Source of the DNA: Herbidospora cretacea
GTDB taxonomy: Bacteria > Actinomycetota > Actinomycetes > Streptosporangiales > Streptosporangiaceae
NCBI RefSeq assembly: GCF_001570605.1
Contig: NZ_BBXG01000010.1
Span: 74,592 to 138,591, forward strand
Direction: 5' to 3'
Length of the DNA stretch: 64,000 nucleotides
Part shown: one piece after another, positions 27,339 to 36,931 of the stretch
Numbering within the stretch: position 1 is the first letter of the stretch
Layout of the letters: the number at the start of each line of letters is the position of its first letter
Translations under genes and position numbers: made by a program
The notes under the pieces: model-generated
Told to the model about the DNA's origin: nothing
Databases searched by the model: none
Seen by the model: the letters and a program-made list of their open reading frames with translations, nothing else

Positions 27339-27809
27339 TCAGGAAACCCCGAGTTCCTTCAGGAGCCGGGCCACGTGTCCGGTCGCTTTGACGTTGTAGA
27401 GCGCCTTCTCGATCTTGCCGTCGGCGTTGATGACGAAGGTCGACCTGATCACGCCCATGATCGTCTTCCCGTAGTTCTGCTTCTCGCCGTACACCCCGTA
27501 GGCCTTGTGGACTTCGAGGCTCTCGTCGGACAGCAGGGGGAAGGTCAGCGCGTCGCGTTCGGCGAACTGGCGGAGTTTGGCCGGCTTGTCCTTCGAGACG
27601 CCGAGGACGGTGAAGCCGTGGTCGGCGAGGGCGCCGATGTTGTCGCGGAAGTCGCAGGCCTGCTTGGTGCAGCCTGGAGTCATCGCCGCTGGGTAGAAGT
27701 ACAGGACGACTCGCTTGCCGTGGAGCGAGTCGAGCGACACTTCGTCGCCGTCGGCGCTGGTCAGGGTGAAGCCGGGGGCGGCGTCGCCGGGTTCGAGTCG
27801 CTGGGTCAT
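27339..27809 (-). CDS. bcp: Thioredoxin-dependent peroxiredoxin (BCP type)
   Basis: 156 residues. It reduces hydroperoxides using thioredoxin. Active-site block MTPGCTKQACDF holds the peroxidatic Cys47 and resolving Cys52 in the five-residue spacing of the BCP/PrxQ class. ATG start. It is divergent from a DUF3618 gene (115-bp gap) and lies upstream of the tRNA on the same strand. Confidence 0.95.
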   Translation of the reverse strand: MTQRLEPGDAAPGFTLTSADGDEVSLDSLHGKRVVLYFYPAAMTPGCTKQACDFRDNIGALADHGFTVLGVSKDKPAKLRQFAERDALTFPLLSDESLEVHKAYGVYGEKQNYGKTIMGVIRSTFVINADGKIEKALYNVKATGHVARLLKELGVS

Positions 27810-27924
27810 GTCGCCTCCGTTGCGGTACGTCTCGACGCGAACAAACTACCGGTTCGGCCGCTGCGGGTTGTGCGGCCCGCACCTGGCAGACTTGATCGAA
27901 CACACCCTGTGACAGGAGGCGACC

Positions 27925-28272
27925 ATGACCGACACCGATCCGGACACGCTGGAAGGGCGCATTGAGCGCACGCGTGCCGAACTGGCCAAGACGGTCGACG
28001 CGATCGCCGACCGGGTCAGCCCGAAGAAGGTCGCCGGTCGCAGTGTGGCCAAGATGAAGTCGCAGGTCAAGGCGCAGACGGAGCACGTCGTGTCGACCAT
28101 AGGGGACATGGTGGGCAACCCGGCCGCCCAGAGCCCCAACGGCCACCGCCCGGCCGAGGAGCCGTGGGACGACGACTACCCGGCGACCCCGGCCGCCCCG
28201 GTGCTGATCGCCGTCGGCGCGGTGGTCGTGATCGGCGCCCTCATCGTGATCATGCGCCGCCGCAGGCGCTGA
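27925..28272 (+). CDS. DUF3618 family membrane protein
   Basis: 115 residues, ATG with ACAGGAGG upstream. The family block LEGRIERTRAELAKTVDAIADRVSPKK (a helical N-terminus) and a C-terminal helix (about 90-110) ending in RMRRRRR-like basic residues identify DUF3618. Function is unknown. It is next to bcp, as in several actinobacteria. Confidence 0.88.
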   Translation: MTDTDPDTLEGRIERTRAELAKTVDAIADRVSPKKVAGRSVAKMKSQVKAQTEHVVSTIGDMVGNPAAQSPNGHRPAEEPWDDDYPATPAAPVLIAVGAVVVIGALIVIMRRRRR

Positions 28273-28286
28273 CCCATCCCGGCACG

Positions 28287-28309
28287 GCCCCCGAGTCCCA
28301 GCCGGGGGC
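28287..28309 (+). terminator. Possible hairpin after the DUF3618 gene
   Basis: GCCCCCG (28287-28293) pairs with CGGGGGC (28303-28309), loop 9 nt, 14 bp after the stop. No T-run follows. It could serve DUF3618 and the convergent gene that ends at 28472. The remaining 160 bp to that gene show nothing else I can name. Confidence 0.4.
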
Positions 28310-28471
28310 GAGCCGGGGTGCCCCGTCAGACGAACAGATGGTCGTCCTCCCGAGAAAGTCCCCTCCCGCCAGGCGCAGTCCCCCGACTTTCGTGCCACGA
28401 GCCACGTCCAGCCCTAGAGCTTGACCTGTTGGCGGTCCCGCCGTGCAGGCGGCGGATGCCGGGTGATCGTT

Positions 28472-29629
28472 CTACAGGAAGGTCTGGCCCTCGCCCCGGT
28501 AGGTCAGGGCCGTTCCCGTCACGTGGTCGCCTTCGACCAGGTGCAGGGTGCTGAAGCGTTCGCAGAGTTCGCCGGCCTTCGCGTGACGGAACCACACGCG
28601 GTCGCCGACCTTCAGTTCGTCGGCGGCGCGGCCGTGCAGGGGGGTCTGGACCTCGCCGCCGCCTTCGTCGCCGTTGTAGCGCAGCCCTTCGGGCAGGTAG
28701 GGGACGGGGAGCCGGCCCGGACCGGCGCCGGAGGCGGGGTAGCCGCCGCCGAGGACCGTCACCACGCCGGGGGCGGGGCGGCGGACGACGGGGAGGGCGA
28801 ACAGGGCCGCGGGGCGGCCGGTGAAGTTGCTGTAGCGGTCGAACAGGGCAGGGTGGAAGAAGCCCGATCCGGCGGCGACCTCGGTGACGGCCTCTTCGCG
28901 TGCGGTCGTCTCGATGCTGCCGGTGCCGCCGCCGTTGACGAACTCCAGGTCCGCGACCTCCCGCACCGCCTTGACGATCGCGGCCCGGCGGACGGCCAGC
29001 TCACGGCGTGAGCGGCGCTGCATGGCGCGGACCGCCACGCCGTAGGGGCCGGGGATGAGGTCGCCCAGGCCGGCGATCTGGCTCTCGTAGGCCATCAGGC
29101 CGACCAGGCGCAGCGACGGGTTCTTGCCGATCTGCTCCGCGAGTTCGGCGGCCTGAGCGGGGGTGCGGACGGGGGAGCGCAGGGCGCCGGCGCGGAAGGC
29201 CCCCAGGACGTAGGCGGCGCAGACGTCGAGGCAGACGCGGATGGGATGGCGGCCGGTCAGCAGGGGGAAGTGCTCGGGGGAGTCGATCATGAGGGTGATC
29301 TCCCGGCTGGCGCGTTCGTCGTCGGCCAGCGCGGCGATGGCGGCGCGGTCGGCGGTGGGGTAGGCCACCAGGACGTCCCGGAACCCGCAGGAGACCAGCC
29401 ACAGCGCCTCGGGCAGGGTGAACGCCATGATCCCCTGGTATCCGGGCAGCTCGAGGACCCTCCGGAGCACCTCCCGGGAGCGGATCGACTTGGACGCCAC
29501 CCTGATCGGCTTGCCGCCGGCCCGCCGGGTCATCGACCGCGCGTTGTCCGCCAGCGCGTCGAGGTCGACGACGGCGAGCGGGGGGGCGAGACGGGCCGTG
29601 GCCCGGTCGTATCGCTGCCGGTCGCTCAT
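28472..29629 (-). CDS. PLP-dependent amino-acid deaminase/aldolase (DSD1-like, alanine-racemase fold)
   Basis: 385 residues from ATG 29629 (the frame opens 16 codons upstream but family members start near SDRQRYDRAT). A fold-type III enzyme: PLP lysine is Lys47 in VASKSIRS, and the barrel strands carry VNGGGTGS. The C-terminal metal-binding part (VWFRHAKAGELCERF) has the His and Cys expected of D-threonine aldolase/D-serine dehydratase relatives. The substrate (a D-amino acid or 3-hydroxy amino acid) is inferred only. Confidence 0.78.
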   Translation of the reverse strand: MSDRQRYDRATARLAPPLAVVDLDALADNARSMTRRAGGKPIRVASKSIRSREVLRRVLELPGYQGIMAFTLPEALWLVSCGFRDVLVAYPTADRAAIAALADDERASREITLMIDSPEHFPLLTGRHPIRVCLDVCAAYVLGAFRAGALRSPVRTPAQAAELAEQIGKNPSLRLVGLMAYESQIAGLGDLIPGPYGVAVRAMQRRSRRELAVRRAAIVKAVREVADLEFVNGGGTGSIETTAREEAVTEVAAGSGFFHPALFDRYSNFTGRPAALFALPVVRRPAPGVVTVLGGGYPASGAGPGRLPVPYLPEGLRYNGDEGGGEVQTPLHGRAADELKVGDRVWFRHAKAGELCERFSTLHLVEGDHVTGTALTYRGEGQTFL

Positions 29630-29752
29630 GGGCAGCACTCTAACCTTTTGTGAGCATGTTTCATATTTGCCCGGCAAAACCTGTCACAAGATCGAGTCAT
29701 CCGGGCCCGGCGCGCTGATCACGGCCGCGCGGCCGTGTATCCCTGGGTGACC

Positions 29753-30340
29753 ATGAGCGCGGTAGACGAGATCCGGACGACCAAGGACCGCCGCCGCGCC
29801 CGCCGCCGCACGGCCATGCGAGCCCTGCGGCCGGGACGGACCCCGGCGGGCGCGGGTGTCGCGGGCGCCCTGCTGGTGCTGGGCACGGCCCTGGTGGGCG
29901 AGATGGTGAGCGCCTTCGCCGGCTGGCCCACGGGCTGGTCGGGGCTGCCCGGCCTGCTCGGCCTGGCCTGGGGCGAGCCGCTGGTCGCGCTGACGGGGTC
30001 ACTGATGGTGGTGAGCGGGACCGTGCTGGTCCTGCTGGCGATGGTCCCGGGGCGGCCCCGGCTGGTGCCGCTGGAGGTGTCCGACGACGCCCTGGTCATG
30101 GGGCTGTCGCGGACCGGGCTGAAGCGGACCCTGGTCGCGGTGGTGATGACGGTGCCGGGGGTCGACCTGGCCTTCGTCCGGCTGCGCCGGGGGCAGATCG
30201 AGGTGACCGTGCTGACCAAGGGCAGCCGGACCGGCGAGCTGCTCAAGGAGGTCGGCGCCGTGGTCGGCGACCGGCTGGCGGGCCTGGGCGTGTACGGCCG
30301 CAACGAGGTCGTCGTGCGCCTGCGGCGCAAGAACATCTGA
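29753..30340 (+). CDS. DUF6286-like membrane protein
   Basis: 195 residues from ATG 29753 (GTG at 29747 is possible). A basic, Arg-rich head is followed by two helices (about 35-58 and 85-106) and a C-terminal domain LTKGSRTGELLKEVG. It resembles the DUF6286 proteins encoded with Asp23/AmaP envelope-stress genes. No Asp23 gene is present. It is 10 bp from the AmaP-like gene, so one operon. Confidence 0.6.
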   Translation: MSAVDEIRTTKDRRRARRRTAMRALRPGRTPAGAGVAGALLVLGTALVGEMVSAFAGWPTGWSGLPGLLGLAWGEPLVALTGSLMVVSGTVLVLLAMVPGRPRLVPLEVSDDALVMGLSRTGLKRTLVAVVMTVPGVDLAFVRLRRGQIEVTVLTKGSRTGELLKEVGAVVGDRLAGLGVYGRNEVVVRLRRKNI

Positions 30341-30350
30341 AGGAGTCTGC

Positions 30351-30842
30351 ATGCAGCCCGTGCTGCGTACCCCGATCGGTGACCGCGTCGGGCTGGCCGT
30401 CGTCGGCTTCGTGCTCGTGACCGGCGGGAACTATGTCCTGTTCGCGTCCGACGCGCGGGCCGCGTACAAGATCGGGGAGTTGGCGGCGTTCACGGCCCAC
30501 CCCTGGGCGCGGTCGGTCGCGGCGGCGCTGGTGGTGCTGCTCGTGTTCGTCACGGCGCGGTGGCTGATCTGCTCGATGGGGGTCGGGCAGGACGGCGTGC
30601 GCCACGGCTTCGGCACCGCGACGCTGGCCATCGCGCTCAAGGACCTGCCCGGGGTCGACAAGATCAGCGTGCGGGCCGTGGGGGAGGAGAAGCTCCATCT
30701 CTCGGTACGCTGCCTCCCCGGCGCCCCCCTCGACGAGATCGTCGCCCGGGTCGACACCGAGGCGGTGTCACGCGTGCGCGGCGCGGCGGGCCGGGACCCG
30801 CTCTTCCCGGTCCTGGTCACGCTGCACGTTCGCCGCGGGTGA
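30351..30842 (+). CDS. AmaP-like envelope membrane protein
   Basis: 163 residues, ATG after AAGGAG. Two helices (about 12-34 and 52-74) precede a C-terminal domain of about 85 residues with LPGVDKISVRAVGEEKLHLS, similar to the alkaline-shock membrane anchor AmaP. In Gram-positives AmaP docks Asp23 to the membrane. The last 75 bases overlap the end of the convergent gene on the other strand. Confidence 0.6.
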   Translation: MQPVLRTPIGDRVGLAVVGFVLVTGGNYVLFASDARAAYKIGELAAFTAHPWARSVAAALVVLLVFVTARWLICSMGVGQDGVRHGFGTATLAIALKDLPGVDKISVRAVGEEKLHLSVRCLPGAPLDEIVARVDTEAVSRVRGAAGRDPLFPVLVTLHVRRG

Positions 30843-32171
30843 CCGCCAGCCCACCGCGCAGGCGGCCGCCAGGCATGCGAGGGGGACCACCGGGACGACG
30901 TAACGATGGTCGAAGGCGGCGACCAGCGGAGGCAGCAGCAGCAGGGTGACCGCGAAGCCCAGCGGGAGCAGGGTCGCCGCCCGGAACCGGATGATCATCA
31001 CCAGGAACGTGAAGACGAAGATCGCCGCCAGGATCGGGCCGCGCAGGTAGACGTACCGCTGGTAGGCGCGCGTCCACGACGCGAACGGCTCGACGATCTG
31101 CGTGTCGGCGCGGCTGCCCTGGTATTCGAGCATCAGCTCGGGCGCCGACCGCCCGGCCGAGGCGATCTTATTGGTCAGCGGTTTCACGTAGTCGGGGAAC
31201 TGGTAGGCGCTCTGGGTGCCCGGCGACGGGTAGACCACCCGGTCCCAGTGGAACGCCCACATCGCGTCGCCCAGACCGGCCGTCAGGAAGTCGAGCGGCT
31301 GGCTGCGCAGCGCCAGCATCGAGAACTCCGACGCCAGTTCGTCGCGCTGCTTGCCGGTCTTCATGATGGGCGAGGCCGGATCCCAGATGTAGGCGGGCGC
31401 GGCCAGGCGGGGGCCGATGTCGGGACACAGGACCTTCAGGTGGTCGGGCGGGTCCATCCGGCCGCAGTCGGCGAAGGTCATCGTCCGCGACCAGAGCCAC
31501 ACGCTGCTGCTGCCCAGGCCGTAGGAGCCGTAGGCCGCGCCGTACCAGACGGCGTATCCGGCCACCGCCACCCCGGCGACGCCGAGCCCGGCCACCACCC
31601 GCCGCCAGCCCGCCCGCGCGATCAGCAGCCACACGGCCGCCACCGCGATCAGCGGCAGCCCGAGCGTGCGGGTCATCGCCGAGAAGGCCAGCAGCAGGAA
31701 CGCCAGGGTGACCACGAACCAGCTCTGCGGCTTCAGCAGCAGGAGGGTCACCGCGGCCACCACGAGGAACGTGAACAGCAGGTCGGCCATCACGAGGTGT
31801 TCGAGCTGGATCTGGTACGCGTCCAGCAGGATCGGCGCGGTCGCCAGCCCGGCCGCCCAGGCGGGCAGGAAGGTGCGTCTGCGCAGGACCGCGTACACGC
31901 AGACCGCGATGCCCAGCCCGAGCAGGTGCTGCACGGTGACGAGGGCCAGGACCGAGTGGAACGGCGCGAGGAACACCGAGTATCCGGAGGGCCGCGACTC
32001 CAGGGGTCGCATGTCCAGCGCCGAGCTCAGGTAGGAGAACGAGTCGGCCCAGAACCAGAGCGCGGGACGGTATCCGAGGCTCGCGACGACCCGGACGGCG
32101 ATCCCTGCCACGAGGAGGCCGACGAAGACCGCGTGGGTCCGGAGGAAGCTGCCTGCGGGAATGATGTCCAC
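30768..32171 (-). CDS. Multi-pass membrane protein, GT-C glycosyltransferase-like
   Basis: 467 residues with about ten membrane helices. The first loop WADSFSYLSSALDMRPLESR, with acidic residues after helix 1, and a later ordered loop (about 225-340) follow the GT-C plan (mannosyltransferase/PMT-like enzymes that use lipid-linked sugars). Family assignment is by topology only. Its last 25 residues are hydrophilic and lie antisense to the end of the AmaP-like gene. Transcription runs toward the AmaP-like gene. Confidence 0.65.
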   Translation of the reverse strand: MDIIPAGSFLRTHAVFVGLLVAGIAVRVVASLGYRPALWFWADSFSYLSSALDMRPLESRPSGYSVFLAPFHSVLALVTVQHLLGLGIAVCVYAVLRRRTFLPAWAAGLATAPILLDAYQIQLEHLVMADLLFTFLVVAAVTLLLLKPQSWFVVTLAFLLLAFSAMTRTLGLPLIAVAAVWLLIARAGWRRVVAGLGVAGVAVAGYAVWYGAAYGSYGLGSSSVWLWSRTMTFADCGRMDPPDHLKVLCPDIGPRLAAPAYIWDPASPIMKTGKQRDELASEFSMLALRSQPLDFLTAGLGDAMWAFHWDRVVYPSPGTQSAYQFPDYVKPLTNKIASAGRSAPELMLEYQGSRADTQIVEPFASWTRAYQRYVYLRGPILAAIFVFTFLVMIIRFRAATLLPLGFAVTLLLLPPLVAAFDHRYVVPVVPLACLAAACAVGWRSPAANVQRDQDREERVPARRAAHA

Positions 32172-32339
32172 CGCCTTTCAGGGGGACATTTCAGCACTGG
32201 ACGGGAGTGAACGCCAGTGAAAGCGGAGACCTGAGGGTCTCGACTACAGAGAGTGACCCGAGGGGGATTCGCCATCGATGGGGACTCCACATGGCCGTTC
32301 GACCGGCTGGGTGGAGTACACGCTCGGCAAGCGATATTG

Positions 32340-32355
32340 GCGCCTACGAAGGCGC
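32340..32355 (-). terminator. Short hairpin after sdaA
   Basis: GCGCCT-ACGA-AGGCGC, 13 bp after the sdaA stop on the minus strand, with a short T-containing flank. A weak terminator candidate. The rest of the 197-bp gap up to the membrane-protein start (32172-32339) shows no gene. Confidence 0.4.
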
Positions 32356-32368
32356 GTTCACCGGCTGA

Positions 32369-33745
32369 TCAGCACTCGATGACGTTGACCGCGAGGCCGC
32401 CGCGGCTGGTCTCCTTGTACTTGGCGTGCATGTCGCGGCCCGTGTCGCGCATCGTCTTGATCGCCTTGTCGAGCGACACGAAGTGCCGTCCGTCGCCGCG
32501 CAGCGCGATGCGGGCCGCCGCGATGGCCTTCACCGAGGCGACGGCGTTGCGTTCGATGCACGGGATCTGCACCAGGCCGCCGATCGGGTCGCAGGTCAGG
32601 CCGAGGTTGTGCTCGATGCCGATCTCGGCGGCGTTCTCCACCTGTTCCGGGGTGCCGCCCAGCACCTCGGTCAGCCCGGCCGCCGCCATCGAGCAGGCCG
32701 AACCGACCTCGCCCTGGCAGCCGACCTCGGCGCCGGAGATCGACGCGTTCTCCTTGAACAGCACGCCGACCGCGCCCGCGGTGAGCAGGAAGCGCACCAC
32801 CGCGTCGTCGTCGGCGCCGGGGATGAAGCGCGTGTAGTAGGAGATCACCGCCGGGATGATGCCCGCCGCGCCGTTGGTCGGGGCGGTCACGATGCGGCCG
32901 CCGGCCGCGTTCTCCTCGTTCACGGCCAGGGCGAACAGCGTCACCCAGTCCATCGCCTGGAGCGGGTCGCGTTCGGCCGCCTCGCTCTGGAGCTGCCGCT
33001 GGAGCTGGTGGGCGCGGCGCTTCACCTTCAGCCCGCCCGGCAGGACGCCCTCGCGGGACGAACCGCGCCGGACGCACTCGTCCATGACCCGCCACAGGTT
33101 CAGCAGGCCCGACTTGATCTCGGCCTCGGTGCGGCCGAAGGCCTGCTCGTTGGCCATCATCAGGCCGGAGATCGACAGGCCCGTCTCGTCGCACCGCGCC
33201 AGCAGCTCGCCCGCCGTGAGGAACGGGTGGGGGAGCACGGTGTCGTCGGGCTTGATGCGGTCGGCGCCGGTGGCGTTCTCGTCGACGACGAAGCCGCCGC
33301 CGACCGAGTAGTAGATCTTCTCCCTCAGGACGTCGCCCGCCTCGCCCCACGCCGTGAAGCGCATGCCGTTGGGGTGGCCCGGGAGCGAGACCTTGCGTTC
33401 GAAGACCAGGTCGTCGCCCACCACGAACGGGACGGACTGCTGCCCCATCAGCGACACCGTGCCCGCCTCGCGCATCGCGGCCAGCATGCCCTCGACCGCG
33501 TCGACGTCGACGAGCTCGGGCTTCTCGCCGGACAGGCCCAGCAGCACGGCCTTGTCGCTGCCGTGGCCCTTGCCGGTCAGGCCGAGAGAGCCGTAGAGGA
33601 TGACCTGGACCTTCGCGGTCTTCTCCAGCAGGCCGTCGTGGAGCAGGCCGCGCGCGAACTTGTGCGCGGCGGCCATCGGGCCGCCCGTGTGGGAGCTGGA
33701 CGGCCCGATGCCGACCTTGAACAGGTCGAAGACGCTGATCGCCAT
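32369..33745 (-). CDS. sdaA: L-serine ammonia-lyase (iron-sulfur type)
   Basis: 458 residues. It converts L-serine to pyruvate and ammonia with a 4Fe-4S cluster. Both halves are fused in one chain: the beta-type domain with [10 protein letters not shown] at the N-terminus, and the alpha-type domain with the cluster cysteines in [12 protein letters not shown] and [14 protein letters not shown]. It is the last gene of the gcvT-gcvH-sdaA run (10-bp gap), so the glycine riboswitch upstream of gcvT should also control it. Confidence 0.95.
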   Translation of the reverse strand: MAISVFDLFKVGIGPSSSHTGGPMAAAHKFARGLLHDGLLEKTAKVQVILYGSLGLTGKGHGSDKAVLLGLSGEKPELVDVDAVEGMLAAMREAGTVSLMGQQSVPFVVGDDLVFERKVSLPGHPNGMRFTAWGEAGDVLREKIYYSVGGGFVVDENATGADRIKPDDTVLPHPFLTAGELLARCDETGLSISGLMMANEQAFGRTEAEIKSGLLNLWRVMDECVRRGSSREGVLPGGLKVKRRAHQLQRQLQSEAAERDPLQAMDWVTLFALAVNEENAAGGRIVTAPTNGAAGIIPAVISYYTRFIPGADDDAVVRFLLTAGAVGVLFKENASISGAEVGCQGEVGSACSMAAAGLTEVLGGTPEQVENAAEIGIEHNLGLTCDPIGGLVQIPCIERNAVASVKAIAAARIALRGDGRHFVSLDKAIKTMRDTGRDMHAKYKETSRGGLAVNVIEC

Positions 33746-33755
33746 CGGCTGGAGA

Positions 33756-34145
33756 TCAGGACTCGGCGGCGGTGAGGGTGGCGTACTCCTCGTTGGTGAG
33801 CAGGTCGTCGGGGGCGCCCTCGATGCGCACGCGGAACAGCCAGCCGTCGCCGTAGGGGTCGCTGTTCACCAGGGACGGGTCGTCGACCACGGTCTGGTTG
33901 ATCTCCACGATCTCACCGCCGACGGGGGCGTAGATGTCGCTGACCGACTTGGTCGACTCGACCTCGCCGACCGCGTCGCCCGCCTCGACCGTCGCCCCGG
34001 CCTCGGGGAGCTGGACGTACACCACGTCACCCAGGGACTCGGCGGCGTAGGCGGTGATTCCCACGGTGACCGTCAGCCCGTCGTCGAGCCCGGCCACCCA
34101 CTCGTGCTCCTTGGTGTAGCTGAGCTCGTCGGGAATGCTGCTCAC
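33756..34145 (-). CDS. gcvH: Glycine cleavage system H protein
   Basis: 129 residues. The lipoyl lysine is Lys66 in [14 protein letters not shown]. It shuttles the aminomethyl group between the P, T and L proteins. ATG start overlaps gcvT's stop by 4 bp. gcvP is not in this window. Confidence 0.96.
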   Translation of the reverse strand: MSSIPDELSYTKEHEWVAGLDDGLTVTVGITAYAAESLGDVVYVQLPEAGATVEAGDAVGEVESTKSVSDIYAPVGGEIVEINQTVVDDPSLVNSDPYGDGWLFRVRIEGAPDDLLTNEEYATLTAAES

Positions 34146-35218
34146 TTCTTCCTCCTGTAGAAAGGCAGGTCAACGACGTCGACCGGTTCGTGGGAGCCGC
34201 GGATGTCCACGGCTGCGGGGGTGGCGTTCACGTCGACGTAGGCCATCGCGATCGGGCGGCCGATCGACGGCGAGGGGGCCCCGCTGGTGACCTCGCCGAC
34301 GACAGCGCCGCCGGCGTCGACGACGGCGAAGCCGTGGCGGGGCACCCGGCGGCCCTTCATCACCAGGCCGACCAGGCGCCTGCCCGTCTCGGCGGCCGAC
34401 AGCGCCGCGCGGCCGACGAAGTCGCCGGCCTTGTCGAAGCGGACGACCCGGCCGAGACCGGCGTCCATGGGCGTGGTGGCCGAGGTGAGCTCGTTGCCGT
34501 ACAGCGGCATCCCGGCTTCGAGCCGCAGGGTGTCGCGGGCGCTCAGCCCGGCCGGGACCAGGCCCTCGTCGCTCCCGGCCTCCATGAGCGCGTGCCAGAG
34601 CTTCACCGCGTCGTCGGCGGCGACGAACAGCTCGAAGCCGTCTTCGCCGGTGTAGCCGGTGCGGGCGATCAGCGCCTCGACGCCCGCGACGGTGCCGGGC
34701 AGGCCCGTGTAGTACTTCAGGCCGTCGAGGTCGGCGTCGGTGAGCTTGGCCAGGATCTGCGGGGAGCGCGGGCCCTGCACGGCCAGCAGCGCGTAGGAGT
34801 CGGAGCGGTCGTCGACCACGGCGTCGTGGTTCTTGGACCGGTCGGTGAGCTCCTGGGCGACGCGGAGGTAGTTGGACGCGTTCGCGCAGACCATGAACTC
34901 CTCCGCCGATAGGCGGTAGACGATCAGGTCGTCGACGATCCCGCCGTCGGCGTCGCACATCATCGTGTAGCGGGCCCGGCCCGGCGAAAGGCCGCCGAGG
35001 TTGCCGACCAGCGCGTGGTCGAGCGCGTCGGCCGCGCCCTCGCCGGTCACGTGGATCTCCCCCATGTGGGAGAGGTCGAACAGCCCCGCGGCGGTGCGGA
35101 CGGCGGTGTGCTCGGCCGACTCGCTGCCGTAGCGCAGCGGCATCAGCCAGCCGGCGAAGTCGGTCAGGGTCGCGCCGAGGCTCTGGTGCACCTCGTGCAG
35201 CGGGGTCGGTCGGGACAT
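34142..35218 (-). CDS. gcvT: Glycine cleavage system T protein (aminomethyltransferase)
   Basis: 358 residues from ATG 35218 (GAGGTG ribosome site; a GTG three codons upstream also exists). It transfers the methylene group to tetrahydrofolate and releases ammonia. DLSHMGEI and [13 protein letters not shown] with [16 protein letters not shown] are the typical folate-binding blocks. It is first in the gcvT-gcvH-sdaA operon, directly behind a tandem glycine riboswitch. Confidence 0.96.
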   Translation of the reverse strand: MSRPTPLHEVHQSLGATLTDFAGWLMPLRYGSESAEHTAVRTAAGLFDLSHMGEIHVTGEGAADALDHALVGNLGGLSPGRARYTMMCDADGGIVDDLIVYRLSAEEFMVCANASNYLRVAQELTDRSKNHDAVVDDRSDSYALLAVQGPRSPQILAKLTDADLDGLKYYTGLPGTVAGVEALIARTGYTGEDGFELFVAADDAVKLWHALMEAGSDEGLVPAGLSARDTLRLEAGMPLYGNELTSATTPMDAGLGRVVRFDKAGDFVGRAALSAAETGRRLVGLVMKGRRVPRHGFAVVDAGGAVVGEVTSGAPSPSIGRPIAMAYVDVNATPAAVDIRGSHEPVDVVDLPFYRRKK

Positions 35219-35254
35219 GAAGCGCACCTCGAATAAGGTCGGATGTCAGCATCC

Positions 35255-35446
35255 TCCCCCTCTGTCATGGGTGCCTGAGAGCTTCGCCCGAGTTTTGCCG
35301 GACTTTCACCTTCGGCGAGGCCCGCACGGCCTGCTTTCCAGAGGACACCTCGCCCGCACGGTCCTTTGCCTTGAGAGGTTCGCGGGGAGGGCTTGCTCCT
35401 TCAGGGACCCTGGCCGGCTGCCAGGGCGCTCTCCCGCGCGGGATCA
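35255..35446 (-). promoter_or_regulatory. Tandem glycine riboswitch upstream of gcvT
   Basis: On the minus strand two glycine aptamers follow one another. The first shows GCGGGAGAGCGCC, CTGAAGGAGCAA and CCTCTCAAGGCAAAGGACC. The second shows TCTGGAAAGCAGG, GCCGAAGGTGAAAGTCC and CTCTCAGGCACCCATGACAG. These are the conserved glycine-riboswitch boxes. It ends about 37 bp before gcvT. Glycine binding normally turns the gcv operon on. The polyamine-operon PuuD gene ends 17 bp upstream on the same strand. Confidence 0.93.
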
Positions 35447-35462
35447 CTGGTGTGCCGTCAGC

Positions 35463-36164
35463 CTATCTGCCCCTCCCGGCCGGGCGAAACCCGGCGCGAG
35501 TGACGAAGGCCCCAAAGAGTTCGGCCCCTCCGTGCACTTCGGGATGCCATTGAACCGCCCAGACCGTGTCGTCATACATGACCGCCTCGATGACGCCGTC
35601 GTCGGCGGTGGCCGTGACGGTCAGGCCCGGTGCCAGCTTGTCGATGGCCTGGTGATGGTAGTGGGCCGGGTTGATCTCCGGGGTTCCGTAAATGCGCGCG
35701 AGGGGTGGCTCAAGTCGTACCGGCACCCGCCCATAGACCCCCGGGGCGGGGGAGTGGCGGTGGGTTCCGGTCACATCGGGCAGGTGCTGGACCAGCGTTC
35801 CGCCGAACGCGACGTTGATCACTTGGAGGCCGCGGCAGATGCCGAGGACCGGCAGCCGGGTCGCCAGGGCCGCCTCCACGAGCGAGAACTCGGCGTCGTC
35901 GCGGAAGTCGCGGATATAGGCGGTCTTGGGGTGCTTGCTCGCACCGTAACGGTCAGGGTCGACGTCGCCGCCTCCGGCCAGGATCAGGCCGTCGAGACGG
36001 CCGACGAGCTCGCCCGGGTCACTAGCGGGCGGCAGGATCACCGGCTGCCCGCCCGCTCTGTCGACCTGCCGCACGTAGTCCCACGGCAGCAGTGCCGTCG
36101 TGGTGTCCCAGACCGCGAAACGGGCCTCTTCCACGTAGCACGTGATGCCGATCAGAGGTCTCAC
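35463..36164 (-). CDS. puuD: Gamma-glutamyl-GABA hydrolase (PuuD type)
   Basis: 233 residues from GTG 36164, which overlaps the SDR stop (GTGA). Class I glutamine-amidotransferase fold: nucleophile Cys110 in LGICRGLQVINVAFGG, His in WAVQWHPEVHGG. It releases GABA from gamma-glutamyl-GABA in the glutamylated polyamine route. Last gene of a four-gene operon with a glutamylpolyamine synthetase-like gene and an aldehyde dehydrogenase, which supports the assignment. Confidence 0.88.
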   Translation of the reverse strand: MRPLIGITCYVEEARFAVWDTTTALLPWDYVRQVDRAGGQPVILPPASDPGELVGRLDGLILAGGGDVDPDRYGASKHPKTAYIRDFRDDAEFSLVEAALATRLPVLGICRGLQVINVAFGGTLVQHLPDVTGTHRHSPAPGVYGRVPVRLEPPLARIYGTPEINPAHYHHQAIDKLAPGLTVTATADDGVIEAVMYDDTVWAVQWHPEVHGGAELFGAFVTRAGFRPAGRGR

Positions 36165-36925
36165 AGCGGGGTCACGTACGCCCCGGAGATGCCGCCGTCG
36201 ACGAGGAACTCGGCGGCGGTGACGAACGACGCGTCGTCGGAGGCGAGGAACGCCACAGCGGCGGCGATCTCCTCGGCCCGCGCGAACCGGCCGAGCGGCA
36301 CGTGCACCAGACGGCGCTGCGCCCGCTCGGGGTCCTTGGCGAACAGCTCGCGCAGCAGCGGGGTGTCGACCGGGCCGGGGCACAGCGCGTTGACCCGGAT
36401 GCCCTCGCGGGCGAACTGCACGCCCAGCTCACGGGTCATCGCCAGCACGCCGCCCTTGGACGCGGTGTAGGAGATCTGCGAGGTCGCCGACCCCATGACC
36501 GCCACGAACGACGCGGTGTTGATGATCGAGCCCTTGCCCTGCCGCTGCATGTAGGGGATGACGTGCTTGCAGCACAGGTACACGCTCGTCAGGTTGACCT
36601 CCTGGACGCGCCGCCAGGCGTCCATGCCGGTGGTCAGGATCGAGTCGTCGTCGGCGGGGGAGATCCCGGCGTTGTTGAACGCGATGTCGACGCTGCCGAA
36701 CTCGTCGTACGCCGTGGCGAACATCCGGACGACGTCGTCCTCGTCGGCCACGTCCGCCCTGACGAAGATGCCGCCGACCTCCTGGGCGGCGCGCTGCCCG
36801 GCCTCCTCGTCGAGGTCGGCGAGGACGAGCCTGGCGCCCTCCTCGGCGAACCGGCGCGCGGTCGCCATCCCGATGCCCCCGGCGGCGCCGGTGATGACGG
36901 CGACCCGGTCCTGCAAGCGTTGCAT
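36161..36925 (-). CDS. Short-chain dehydrogenase/reductase
   Basis: 254 residues. Classical SDR with TGAAGGIG, NNAG, catalytic Ser and YTASK (about 150s), NAD-type acidic residue after beta-2 (LADLDE). Placed inside the polyamine-type operon, 6 bp before ALDH's stop and overlapping puuD. Its substrate in that pathway is not obvious. Confidence 0.88.
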   Translation of the reverse strand: MQRLQDRVAVITGAAGGIGMATARRFAEEGARLVLADLDEEAGQRAAQEVGGIFVRADVADEDDVVRMFATAYDEFGSVDIAFNNAGISPADDDSILTTGMDAWRRVQEVNLTSVYLCCKHVIPYMQRQGKGSIINTASFVAVMGSATSQISYTASKGGVLAMTRELGVQFAREGIRVNALCPGPVDTPLLRELFAKDPERAQRRLVHVPLGRFARAEEIAAAVAFLASDDASFVTAAEFLVDGGISGAYVTPL

Positions 36926-36931
36926 GTGTCC

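Noticed and set aside
35265-35553. Short frames on both strands across 35265-35553
   Set aside because: They lie in the glycine riboswitch or its flank and have no coding features.
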